13,481 nucleotides of DNA from Clostridiaceae bacterium (GCA_016297585.1 JAEDGJ010000063.1:1-13481), one strand, 5' to 3'. Positions 1-6,284 are shown, counted from the stretch's first letter. Numbers and translations: made by a program. The notes: generated from the sequence alone by a model not told the origin.

Positions 1-416
1 CGCAGCGTCGCCCGCCCGCGGACGCTCTCGCGGCAGATGTACATATCCTCGAGGATGACCTGCCGCGGCATTAAGAGCTCCGCCGCGCCCTCGTCGGCCT
101 CCCACTCGAAGCCCGGTTCGTAGAGCCCGGAGTCCGTCGTCGGGGGATGGAGCGCGTAGTGCACGAGCTCGTGCGTCAGGTCAAACATTTGTTCCTCCTC
201 CGAGCGCAGGCTGTTGAGCACGATGATCGCCCGCGCCTTGTCCGGCGACGTGACGAGCAGACCCCGGAACGCCGGCGTTGAGAAGCGCGCCTCCCGCAGC
301 TTTACACCGGCCAGCGAACGCGCGATGCAGAATGCGTCAAAGTGCCGCGAGCCCGCGTTCCATGCCGACCGGATCCCGTCGATGCGCCGATAGAGCGCCG
401 CGCGCGCGTTTTCCAT
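1..416 (-). CDS. ImmA/IrrE family metallo-endopeptidase (C-terminus beyond window)
   Basis: This is probably a cytoplasmic zinc peptidase that inactivates a partner XRE repressor by cleavage, as ImmA does to ImmR in ICEBs1. The frame opens at ATG 416-414 (start MENARAALYRR), 8 bases after a GGGAGGGA ribosome binding site, and runs off the left edge after 138 complete codons. The zinc signature LTHELVHYALH places H82, E83 and H86 in the catalytic helix. The acidic third-ligand region EWEADEGAAELLMP (residues 104-117) is typical of this family. The XRE gene lies 149 bp upstream on the same strand, which supports a regulator-protease pair. The C-terminal end and anything downstream cannot be seen. 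The family is clear; the substrate is inferred from the neighbour only. Confidence 0.88.
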   Translation of the reverse strand, partial: MENARAALYRRIDGIRSAWNAGSRHFDAFCIARSLAGVKLREARFSTPAFRGLLVTSPDKARAIIVLNSLRSEEEQMFDLTHELVHYALHPPTTDSGLYEPGFEWEADEGAAELLMPRQVILEDMYICRESVRGRATL

Positions 417-441
417 TTTGCCCGTCCCTCCCGATCATGTT

Positions 442-487
442 GCGGCGGCGCGTCCCGAAACCGGGGCAGGCGCCGCCGCCTTTTTTT
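442..487 (+). terminator. GC-rich hairpin with T-tract, oriented opposite to the flanking genes
   Basis: Perfect 10-bp arms (gcggcggcgc at 442-451, gcgccgccgc at 470-479) enclose a smaller cccg/cggg stem with loop aaac. One C and seven Ts (481-487) follow on the plus strand, so it looks like an intrinsic terminator for plus-strand transcripts. Both flanking genes are on the minus strand, where no T-tract follows. It may stop antisense RNA, or the bare stem may affect the minus-strand transcript just before the immA-like start. Confidence 0.6.
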
Positions 488-565
488 GGAAAACAGCTCC
501 GAAAAAATCCGTCCTGCCCCCATTTGCCGCGCACGGCGCAAAAAGGGCGAAAATCCGGAGAAAAA

Positions 566-886
566 TTACCGGCTTTTCATCTGCTTGACGGCGTCGAGCA
601 GGATCTGCACGTCCTCGGGCGCGAGCCCGGATTCCTCCGCCGAGCGCGCGAGACTCAGATACGCGCCGCTGACGCCCGAAACCTCGCTTGCGGGAATGGT
701 GCGCCCCAGAAGGAAGTCTACCGATACGTGGAAATAATCCGCGACGGTTTCCACACGCTCGACGGACGGAATTTTCGAGTCCCAATGCGCGATCGAGCCG
801 GGCGCAAAGCCGCAGGCTTTCTCCAGCGCGTTGATGCTGACGCCGCGCGAACGGCAGAGATCCTTGATACGCCGACGGATATCCAT
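566..886 (-). CDS. XRE-family helix-turn-helix transcriptional regulator
   Basis: This small DNA-binding repressor is expected to bind operators near its own promoter. From the chosen start it has 106 residues. A five-helix HTH covers about residues 3-62: SINALEKACGFAPGSIAHWD holds the turn and recognition helix, and VADYFHVSVDFLLGR is the usual XRE end. The C-terminal 40 residues (SLARSAEESGLAPEDVQILL) form a helical tail. An ATG three codons earlier (895-893) abuts the GGAGGG ribosome binding site and cannot be served by it. The ATG at 886-884 is 9-10 bases away, so that start is preferred. A consensus promoter precedes the gene and the ImmA/IrrE peptidase follows, so the pair likely acts as a protease-relieved switch. 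The regulated genes are not visible. Confidence 0.9.
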   Translation of the reverse strand: MDIRRRIKDLCRSRGVSINALEKACGFAPGSIAHWDSKIPSVERVETVADYFHVSVDFLLGRTIPASEVSGVSGAYLSLARSAEESGLAPEDVQILLDAVKQMKSR

Positions 887-896
887 AAACTGCATC

Positions 897-904
897 CCTC
901 CTTT
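897..904 (-). promoter_or_regulatory. Ribosome binding site that decides the XRE start
   Basis: On the minus strand this reads AAAGGAGG. It directly touches the first in-frame ATG (895) and lies at normal distance from the second (886), so the second is the likely start codon. Confidence 0.8.
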
Positions 905-913
905 ACTGTCTAT

Positions 914-942
914 ATTATATCATACGAGTGTTCGCGTGTCAA
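914..942 (-). promoter_or_regulatory. Consensus sigma-A promoter of the XRE gene
   Basis: On the minus strand a perfect TTGACA (942-937) and a perfect TATAAT (919-914) are separated by exactly 17 bp. The predicted transcript starts near 907, giving a leader of about 20 bases. A promoter this strong in front of an XRE gene suggests repression by its own product. No convincing palindromic operator was found by eye. Confidence 0.9.
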
Positions 943-1006
943 GCAACTTTCATATACTTTTTAGAAATATTCTCTGGTTTTTCGTAGGAATGCATACAAA
1001 CTGCAC

Positions 1007-1042
1007 AAAAAAGCGTCCCCACTTTTAGTAAAGCGGGGACGC
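1007..1042 (-). terminator. Intrinsic terminator of the rsmE to NagB-like operon
   Basis: On the minus strand arms GCGTCCCCGC and GTGGGGACGC (one mismatch) enclose a 10-base loop and are followed by six Ts (1012-1007). It lies 33 bp past the NagB-like stop codon and before the XRE promoter, so it separates the two minus-strand units. Confidence 0.9.
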
Positions 1043-1074
1043 GGTACTCTGTCAGGCCGTGAAAAACCGGGGCT

Positions 1075-2025
1075 TTAGTTGCACTCGGCGACCAGCGGAC
1101 CGGCCAGTTCCTTGAGGAAGAAGAGGCGGCCGGGCATCGTGGGCATCCAGGTGGAGGGCAGCCAGCGGGACGGGCCGTGGCGCAGCGTGACCCAGACTTC
1201 CATGCCCTGCCACATCATGCCTCTTCCGAGCGCGCCGTCGCAGCCGCCGATGCAGTAATCGGACTGCAGGAAGAGCGCCGGGCCGATCGTGTTGGCGCGG
1301 CAGGGAACGAGGGTCGTGCGGGACTTGAACGAGGTGATCGCGTTCTGCTCGATCGTCAGCGGATGGAGCTTCGCGCCGAGGCGGTAGGCGTTGGCCTTCC
1401 ACGCCTCGTCGGTGTCGAATTCCGCGGCGAAATGCGGCTCCCAGAAGGCGATGTGGAACATACGGCCGATGCCGTAGACGGTGACGAGCTTCGCACCCTC
1501 GGCCTTGAGGGCGGCGATCTTCTCGGGGTAGGTCGGGAGGTTGTCCTTGGTCGCGAAGTTGCGCTGGGACACCGGGACGGTCAGCTCGCCAAGCGGGCCG
1601 TAGAACGCGTTCGTCATCGCGTTCTGGAACGCGCCGGGGTTATCGGAGGGCAGGGTGTTGCCTTCGCCGTCGGACCACTCGTCCATGTTGAAGCCGTAGA
1701 CGTGGGAGCAGGAGACGTTCCACTCCTTGAGGAAGTAGACCGCCCAGCGGTACATGCCCATCGGGCCGACCGGCAGGATCATCGCGAGCTTCTGACCGGC
1801 GTCGCGGGTCTTCTTGATCTGCATCGCGATCTCGTGACCCATCATCATGTCGAAGTCGGCGAGCTGGTCGCACTGCACGGGCGTGAAGTCCTTGTTCCAG
1901 AAGCACTGGCGCTCGGTGATCGCCTCGGGCGGGAACTTGCAGCAGTCGTCAAACTTCTGCATATCCCAGCCGGCGGGGAAGAAGCCCTCCAGCAGGGAGC
2001 CCTTCACGGTAGACATGAAATCCAT
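1075..2025 (-). CDS. NagB-like (glucosamine-6-phosphate isomerase/deaminase fold) protein with altered active site
   Basis: A 316-residue cytoplasmic protein of the NagB/6-phosphogluconolactonase fold, longer than typical NagB (about 240-270). Recognisable blocks are the phosphate-loop equivalent KLAMILPVGPMGMY (79-92), FNMDEW (112-117, matching the NagB Asp72 motif) and GIGRMFHIAFWEP (185-197, matching GxGxDGHIAFNEP). In that last block the catalytic His (H191) and Glu (E196) are kept, but the Asp equivalent to E. coli D141 is M189. The normal deamination reaction may therefore be changed or lost. The start is ATG 2025, 9 bases after AAGGAGG. It is the last gene of its operon, 51 bp after a PIG-L deacetylase. 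A sugar-phosphate isomerase role is plausible; the substrate is unknown. Confidence 0.8.
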   Translation of the reverse strand: MDFMSTVKGSLLEGFFPAGWDMQKFDDCCKFPPEAITERQCFWNKDFTPVQCDQLADFDMMMGHEIAMQIKKTRDAGQKLAMILPVGPMGMYRWAVYFLKEWNVSCSHVYGFNMDEWSDGEGNTLPSDNPGAFQNAMTNAFYGPLGELTVPVSQRNFATKDNLPTYPEKIAALKAEGAKLVTVYGIGRMFHIAFWEPHFAAEFDTDEAWKANAYRLGAKLHPLTIEQNAITSFKSRTTLVPCRANTIGPALFLQSDYCIGGCDGALGRGMMWQGMEVWVTLRHGPSRWLPSTWMPTMPGRLFFLKELAGPLVAECN

Positions 2026-2076
2026 ATGGAAAATCCTCCTTAGAATATGTAATGGCGGTGTTTTACGGCAAAACGG

Positions 2077-2787
2077 TTACGGCAGCCAGCGCTTCGTGGG
2101 AACGCGCGGCCAGGTCATGCAGGAGCGGAAGCCCTCGGCATACGCGACGCCGCACTGCAGGCCGCGGAACTTCGAGCAGGTGCGCACGAAGTCGCAGAAA
2201 TCGATGTGGTCATGCTCGAGCATCCACTTGATCTGGCTTTCGTGGCAGGAGAGCGCCTCGAGCTTCGTCTCGATAGTGTCGGAGATGTCGACGTACTCGG
2301 TGGGCAGGAAGTTGACGCCGGCGAGGGTGTCCATGTAGTAGATGGGGCAGGCGTTGCCCTCGAAGGCGGGGGAGGCGGTCACATAGTGCATGATCGAGGT
2401 GGAGAAGGACGCGTTGAAGACGGCCTTGCCGGTCTCGACGTGGTCGCGCATATAGTCCTCGGCGCCGTGGGTGATGATGGCGTCGGGGCGGGCATAGCGG
2501 ACGACCTCGCAGATCTTCTTGGCGGTGTCCTCGTTGAAGGAGCTGACGAGCAGGTCGCCGACGTCGATGTTGATGACCTCCTCCGCACCGAGGACGCGGC
2601 CGGCATTTTCGGCTTCCTTCGTGCGCATCGGACCGAGCTCGTCGGGCTCGATGATGACATGCCCCATGTTGCCGTTGGCGACATGGCACATGATGACGGT
2701 ATCGCCGTTTTTGGCGTACTTCGCGATGGTACCGCCGCAGCCGATCTCGAGATCGTCGGGATGGCAGCCGATAGCAAGAATTCGCAT
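2077..2787 (-). CDS. PIG-L family deacetylase (LmbE-like)
   Basis: A 236-residue zinc-dependent hydrolase of the PIG-L/LmbE/MshB/BshB superfamily, which removes acetyl groups from N-acetylglucosaminyl compounds. The N-terminal motif CHPDDLEIGCGG (8-19) gives metal ligands H9 and D12 and general base D11. The third ligand is H116 in EDYMRDH. The Rossmann-like segment around DAIITHG (102-108) also fits. The start ATG 2787 has AGGAGG 8 bases upstream. The gene sits 34 bp after the membrane protein and 51 bp before the NagB-like gene, so all are probably co-transcribed. Pairing with a NagB-fold protein points to amino-sugar metabolism. BshB-type thiol biosynthesis is less likely because no bshA or bshC is present here. 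The exact substrate cannot be told. Confidence 0.9.
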   Translation of the reverse strand: MRILAIGCHPDDLEIGCGGTIAKYAKNGDTVIMCHVANGNMGHVIIEPDELGPMRTKEAENAGRVLGAEEVINIDVGDLLVSSFNEDTAKKICEVVRYARPDAIITHGAEDYMRDHVETGKAVFNASFSTSIMHYVTASPAFEGNACPIYYMDTLAGVNFLPTEYVDISDTIETKLEALSCHESQIKWMLEHDHIDFCDFVRTCSKFRGLQCGVAYAEGFRSCMTWPRVPTKRWLP

Positions 2788-2821
2788 GGCAAAAACCTCC
2801 TAAAAAACTTTTGGAAAAGCG

Positions 2822-3601
2822 TTACATGAGCTTTACGGTATAGTAGACTGCCAGAATGAACAGGTAGCCGCAGAGAATGTAGAGAAGAACGGAGCCCGCG
2901 CCCGCGACGGCGGCGGCCGTAAAGACGATGGCGGCGACAAAGAGCAGGGCCGTGACCGCCGAGGAGACGAAGGGCGCGCCGTATTCCTCGCCGGCTTCGA
3001 GCAGACGGAAGACGCGCGAGCCGATGCGCACCGCGCCGTCGCCGTGGCGCAGCAGGGCGAAAACGGCGGCCGCCGCGGCGGAGAGGACGATGCCGAGGAC
3101 GGCGTACACGACGGAGGCGGTGCCGCCGGAGCGCGCGACGGCCCACATCAGGAGCATCGAGCCGCCGCAGAGCAGCGCCTGCAGGAAGAAGACGCGCTGC
3201 AGCAGTGAGAACAGCAGATAGAGCACCGCGCAGGCGGGATAGACGACGTAGAGCAGGCGCGTGACGGACAGGACGTCGAACACGCGGTAGAGGATGCCCG
3301 AGAAGACCAGCAGAAGGCCGATGACGCCGAGGTCCAGCCCGGAGAAATAGCGGTAGGCGGGGAGATTTTCCTCGCGGCGGTCGCGCAGGATCCAATAGAT
3401 GCCGCCCGCGATGCACAAAATGCCCGCGATGAGGATGGCGAGCGACGCGTTGTAGACGGCGATGTAGCCGGACGCGGTCCCGGCGGCGCGGCCGATGCCG
3501 ACGAGTCCGATCAGACCCAGAATGGCGAGGGCGAAGACGCCCATCGACTTGTTGACGAGGAAATCGGTTCTCCGGATGGCGGTTTTGTTCGACTTTTTCA
3601 T
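2822..3601 (-). CDS. Polytopic membrane protein, unknown function
   Basis: A 259-residue integral membrane protein that I do not recognise. Hydrophobic segments lie at about residues 20-37, 46-72, 88-107, 114-131, 136-155, 162-184, 209-233 and 236-256, suggesting eight helices with short loops. The N-terminus is basic (MKKSNKTAIRR), and the loop at 186-208 (RHGDGAVRIGSRVFRLLEAG) is the longest polar part. The frame extends upstream to a TTG, but ATG 3601-3599 with an upstream CGGAG is more convincing. It lies 64 bp after rsmE and 34 bp before the PIG-L deacetylase. That position hints at a role linked to a membrane or exported glycoconjugate, which is inference from position only. No transporter or enzyme motif is visible. 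Confidence 0.75.
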   Translation of the reverse strand: MKKSNKTAIRRTDFLVNKSMGVFALAILGLIGLVGIGRAAGTASGYIAVYNASLAILIAGILCIAGGIYWILRDRREENLPAYRYFSGLDLGVIGLLLVFSGILYRVFDVLSVTRLLYVVYPACAVLYLLFSLLQRVFFLQALLCGGSMLLMWAVARSGGTASVVYAVLGIVLSAAAAAVFALLRHGDGAVRIGSRVFRLLEAGEEYGAPFVSSAVTALLFVAAIVFTAAAVAGAGSVLLYILCGYLFILAVYYTVKLM

Positions 3602-3665
3602 ATTTCTTGTTAGCTCCGTTCGTTTATATGCCAAAAAGCAGCAAAATAGCAAAAGCGGGGGGACA

Positions 3666-4391
3666 TCAGACCGGGTCGAGGCCGCCCGAGAGCAGCATCG
3701 CGGCGGTCAGCGCGGCGACGGGCGCGGTCTCGCAGCGCAGGATGCGGGGGCCGAGGCTCGCGACGCGCATTCCGGAGGCACGGGCGAGCGCCGTTTCCTC
3801 CTCGGAAAAGCCGCCCTCGGGACCCGTAAAGATCGAGCAGGACGACGCACCGGCGAAGGGGTGGGGCCGCAGGGACTCGCCGCCGCCTTCATAGAAAAAC
3901 AGCGGGATGTCGGCGCGGGACGCCTCGCGGACGGCGTCTTCGAAGGGCAGGAGCCCGCGCACGGCGGGGAGGATGCCGCGTCCGGACTGTCCGGCGGCCT
4001 CGCGCGCGATGCGGGCAAGGCGCGTAAGGCGGGAGGAGAAGTCGTCCGGGCGGCGGATGGTGCGCGAGGAGGTGAAGAAGACGATCTCCCGCGCCCCGAG
4101 CTCGACGCTCTTCTGCACGATGACGGCGGCGTTGTCGGATTTCGGCAGCGCGGCGTACACGGTCGCGCGCAGGCGCGGCTCGGTCGCGTTCGGGAAGAGC
4201 CCGGCGATCTCCGCTGTGACGCGGGACGGGGACACGGCGCTCAGCACCGCGCGCGCGTCCTGCCCCTGTCCGTCGGAGAGCACGATCGTGTCCCCCGGGC
4301 GCAGCCGGAGCGTTTTGGCGATGTGCGCGGCGTCCTCACCGGCGATCGTGACGGCGCCGGCGTCCAAATTTTCAACGAAAAAACGCGGCAT
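3666..4391 (-). CDS. rsmE: 16S rRNA (uracil(1498)-N(3))-methyltransferase RsmE
   Basis: This SPOUT-class enzyme methylates N3 of U1498 in 16S rRNA using S-adenosylmethionine. At 241 residues it matches the family length. An N-terminal PUA-like domain (about 1-70, MPRFFVENLD start) is followed by the SPOUT domain. Hallmarks are KSVELGAREIVFFTSSRT, the EAAGQSGR motif (usually EAAEQSGR, about residue 131-138), TGPEGGFSEEE near 190 and LGPRILRCETAPVAAL near 213-228, which form the trefoil-knot cofactor site. The start ATG 4391 has AAGGAG 5 bases upstream. It is the first gene of the unit and has its own promoter at 4433-4461. In many bacteria it follows prmA, but here prmA is absent and the gene leads into a membrane protein and sugar-related enzymes. 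Confidence 0.95.
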   Translation of the reverse strand: MPRFFVENLDAGAVTIAGEDAAHIAKTLRLRPGDTIVLSDGQGQDARAVLSAVSPSRVTAEIAGLFPNATEPRLRATVYAALPKSDNAAVIVQKSVELGAREIVFFTSSRTIRRPDDFSSRLTRLARIAREAAGQSGRGILPAVRGLLPFEDAVREASRADIPLFFYEGGGESLRPHPFAGASSCSIFTGPEGGFSEEETALARASGMRVASLGPRILRCETAPVAALTAAMLLSGGLDPV

Positions 4392-4432
4392 GGCGGCTCC
4401 TTACTCTGACCATCGTTTTTTTACCAAAGGCT

Positions 4433-4461
4433 ATTATACCAAAAAACGCGGGCTTTGTCCA
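4433..4461 (-). promoter_or_regulatory. Sigma-A promoter of the rsmE operon
   Basis: On the minus strand TGGACA (4461-4456) and a perfect TATAAT (4438-4433) are 17 bp apart. Transcription would start about 35 bases before the rsmE ATG. No T-tailed terminator was seen between this promoter and the upstream amidotransferase gene, so read-through from that gene is possible. Confidence 0.85.
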
Positions 4462-4498
4462 TAGGCAAAACCGGATTTTTAAGAGGATGCGCTGCGTT

Positions 4499-5563
4499 TC
4501 AGTGCGTGCAGCGGCGCGCAGACGCGCGGACAAAGCGCAGCGACGTGGATTCGATCCCCTCCGCGCGGCCCTCCGGCGCGCCGGGAACGGTGACGGGCAC
4601 GATGCGCACGCGGTTTTCCCCGAGCATCGAGCGCAGCGTCTCGTAGCAGAGCACGGCGTTCTGCGCAAGGGAGCCGTCCGGCCAGAGCACGTCGAGCGCG
4701 CCGCAGCATTCGGGCACGGTCACGGGCGTATCGCCGATGAAGTCAAAGAGGATCTCGCGCGCCGCGGCATAGCGGGAGGGCGTCAGCGGCGCGACGGGGA
4801 TCGGCGGCGTAAAGCCGTGGATCGTCCAGCCGTCGCAGCGGATGGAGGCGGAGCAGCCGGCGGGCAGCAGGTCGATGGCGTCGAAGCGCACGTCGTCCGG
4901 GAACGCCATCGCGGTGGTCGCGAGATAGACGCCGTCTGCGGCGCGGCCGAGCATCATCGGCTGGTTGTAGCGCGCGGCGAGGATCGTGTCGGGGCAGGAG
5001 ACGTGGAGCGCGAGCGCGACGATCTCGGCGGGGCAGGTGAGAAACGCGCGGCGCAGCGCGTCCTCGGGCGCAAAGCCGTCGGCGACGAGCGTGCGCACGA
5101 GATGGCACATGACCTCGGACACATGGACGCCCGAGCCGTCCGCAAGGCGCGGATAGTGCCCCACGGCGGAGGACTTCGACGAAAAGCGCACGCCGCGGCG
5201 CTCAAGCTCGAGGGCGGCGAAGTCGCGGTCGTAGCCGGGCGCCGACGCAAACATCCCGGTCGAGCCGTTTGCGACATAGGCGAGCGTTTCGTCGTTAGAG
5301 AGGAACGGATGCGCCCACTCGCGGTCCCCGCCGGAGTTCGAGCGGCTGTGGAGGATGCCGCAGGTGCCGGGCAGCTCCCGCACGCCGGGGACGGCGAGCA
5401 GGCGGTCCATGTCGCCGAGCACCTTGGCGCTGTACAGCTCGCCGTCGGAGAGCGTCGCGATGCCCGTATAATAGCCGCCGCCAAAGCCCGCTTCCCGCTC
5501 CATCATCTCGAGCAGCACGGGCGCGGCGTCCCGCGTTCCGACATAGCCGGCGATATTGCACAT
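4499..5563 (-). CDS. Stand-alone GlmS-type class II glutamine amidotransferase domain protein (no SIS domain)
   Basis: A 354-residue protein whose first 250 residues align by eye with the glutaminase half of GlmS. It has the nucleophile C2 (MCNIAGYVG), HSR (72-74, keeping the Gln-binding Arg), AHP (84-86), YVANGS (N99 and G100 of the oxyanion hole) and PDTILAARYNQPMMLG (191-206), matching the GlmS DxxLAARxGSPLxIG region. The Trp, Thr and His after the Arg in GlmS are replaced (RSNSGG). The Asp that contacts the Gln amino group is not evident, and about 15 residues seem inserted near 131-147. Instead of the two SIS domains that bind fructose-6-phosphate there is a C-terminal region of about 100 residues that I do not recognise. 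The start ATG 5563 has AAGGAG 9 bases upstream. It may hydrolyse glutamine for a partner or be a degenerate regulator. Confidence 0.82.
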   Translation of the reverse strand: MCNIAGYVGTRDAAPVLLEMMEREAGFGGGYYTGIATLSDGELYSAKVLGDMDRLLAVPGVRELPGTCGILHSRSNSGGDREWAHPFLSNDETLAYVANGSTGMFASAPGYDRDFAALELERRGVRFSSKSSAVGHYPRLADGSGVHVSEVMCHLVRTLVADGFAPEDALRRAFLTCPAEIVALALHVSCPDTILAARYNQPMMLGRAADGVYLATTAMAFPDDVRFDAIDLLPAGCSASIRCDGWTIHGFTPPIPVAPLTPSRYAAAREILFDFIGDTPVTVPECCGALDVLWPDGSLAQNAVLCYETLRSMLGENRVRIVPVTVPGAPEGRAEGIESTSLRFVRASARRCTH

Positions 5564-5632
5564 AACCCTTTTCTCCTTTATATCAGATTGGATGTTTTTT
5601 CAAAAAGCGCCCATTTTTCGATTCTATGTGGT

Positions 5633-5641
5633 ATTGTAGCA
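5633..5641 (-). promoter_or_regulatory. Extended -10 promoter of the amidotransferase-like gene
   Basis: On the minus strand the sequence TGCTACAAT (5641-5633) is a TGn-extended -10 element about 70 bp before the start codon. The -35 region (CATTTA at 17 bp) is poor, which fits an extended -10 promoter or one needing an activator. Confidence 0.5.
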
Positions 5642-5659
5642 GATTCCCCGCGAAATAAA

Positions 5660-5693
5660 TGAACAGCCTGTGAACAATGAAAAAACTTCACAG
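5660..5693. repeat. Direct TGAACA repeats and ctgtgaa/ttcacag dyad in the divergent intergenic region
   Basis: TGAACA occurs at 5660-5665 and 5671-5676, an 11-bp spacing that puts both on one helix face. The second copy overlaps an inverted repeat, ctgtgaa (5668-5674) with ttcacag (5687-5693). The cluster lies just upstream of the -35 zone of the leftward promoter and about 42 bp before the rightward one, so a regulator site for one or both is plausible. Confidence 0.35.
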
Positions 5694-5734
5694 ACCCGCC
5701 GCCCAAATCCGCGCCTTTTTGCATAGTTTCGACC

Positions 5735-5763
5735 TTGCGCCGGGGAAGGGGATGTGGTATAAT
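5735..5763 (+). promoter_or_regulatory. Promoter of the ACT-hom-glyA unit
   Basis: TTGCGC (5735-5740) and a perfect TATAAT (5758-5763) are 17 bp apart, with a TGG extension just before the -10. The start site would be near 5770, about 50 bases before the ACT protein start. Confidence 0.8.
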
Positions 5764-5806
5764 ATGCGTAGAAAAGACAGTTGTGCGCTTGAGAAAAACG
5801 CTGCGG

Positions 5807-5822
5807 AAAGGGGAACGGGATT
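5807..5822 (+). promoter_or_regulatory. Ribosome binding site and apparent ATT start codon of the ACT protein
   Basis: AAAGGGG (5807-5813) lies 6 bases before ATT (5820-5822). No in-frame ATG, GTG or TTG lies between the upstream stop (5790-5792) and the conserved KYYLVEAWALPEVL segment, so ATT is the best-placed initiator. Confidence 0.55.
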
Positions 5823-6260
5823 ACGGAGGCGAAATACTATCTCGTAGAGGCGTGGGCGCTGCCGGAGGTGCTGTGCCGGGCGCTGGAGGCGAAGAAGAAG
5901 CTCGCGACGGGAGAGGCGAAGTCGGTCACGGAGGCGATCGAGGCGGTCGGCATCAGCCGGAGCGCGTTCTACAAGTACCGTTCGGCCGCGACGCCGTTCG
6001 TCGAGATGACGGACGGGCGGATCGTGACGCTGCAGGCGACGCTCGCGGACGTGCCGGGGGTGCTCTCGAGGCTTCTGAACTGCTTTGCGGACCACGGCGC
6101 GAGCGTGCTGACGATCAACCAGAACATCCCGCTTTCAGGCTCCGCCGCGGTGACGATCTCGATCCGCACCGACCGGATGGCGGGCGACGTCGAGGCGCTC
6201 CTGTCCGCGGCACGGGCGCTGCCGGGCGTGCTGACGCTGGGGGTGCTCGCGGCGGGATAA
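5820..6260 (+). CDS. ACT domain-containing protein, PheB-like (UPF0735 family)
   Basis: A small regulatory protein of 146 residues, the usual length of the B. subtilis PheB family (about 147). The N-terminal part KYYLVEAWALPEVLCRALEA (5-24) and the helix-turn-helix-like SVTEAIEAVGISRSAFYKYR (35-54) match the family. An ACT domain follows at about 68-144, with the ligand-loop segment LADVPGVLSRLLNCFADHG. ACT domains bind amino acids and signal end-product levels. A GTG at 5868 would remove the conserved first 16 residues, so the start is placed at ATT 5820, which has a good ribosome binding site; a sequencing error is the alternative. Homoserine dehydrogenase begins 111 bp downstream and has a shortened C-terminus, so this protein may sense threonine or a related amino acid for that enzyme. 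That link is inference. Confidence 0.88.
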   Translation: MTEAKYYLVEAWALPEVLCRALEAKKKLATGEAKSVTEAIEAVGISRSAFYKYRSAATPFVEMTDGRIVTLQATLADVPGVLSRLLNCFADHGASVLTINQNIPLSGSAAVTISIRTDRMAGDVEALLSAARALPGVLTLGVLAAG

Positions 6261-6284
6261 CGGGGGATTTTTCAGAAAAACCCG
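6261..6284 (+). other. Short hairpin after the ACT gene
   Basis: Right after the stop codon, GGG-A-TTTTT (6264-6272) can pair with AAAAA-CCC (6276-6283) around a CAG loop. No T-tract follows on the plus strand, so it is not a standard terminator. It could reduce read-through into hom or protect a 3' end. Confidence 0.3.

Noticed and set aside
1177..2043. A 288-codon plus-strand frame over the NagB-like gene, and a similar one at 2206-2829 over the PIG-L gene
   Set aside because: Both are shadows of genes with family motifs; their translations are repetitive Val/Gly/Asp/Leu.
3602..3652. A TTG-started 17-residue N-terminal extension of the membrane protein
   Set aside because: It has no ribosome binding site; ATG 3601 has one and gives a normal basic N-terminus.
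4487..5662. A 391-codon plus-strand frame over the amidotransferase gene
   Set aside because: Antisense shadow with His/Arg/Gly-rich translation and no recognisable motif; the minus-strand frame has clear GlmS motifs and a good ribosome binding site.
5668..5693. A CRP-like site (TGTGA and TCACA halves)
   Set aside because: The halves are separated by far more than the 6 bases of a CRP site, so it is kept only as a general inverted repeat.
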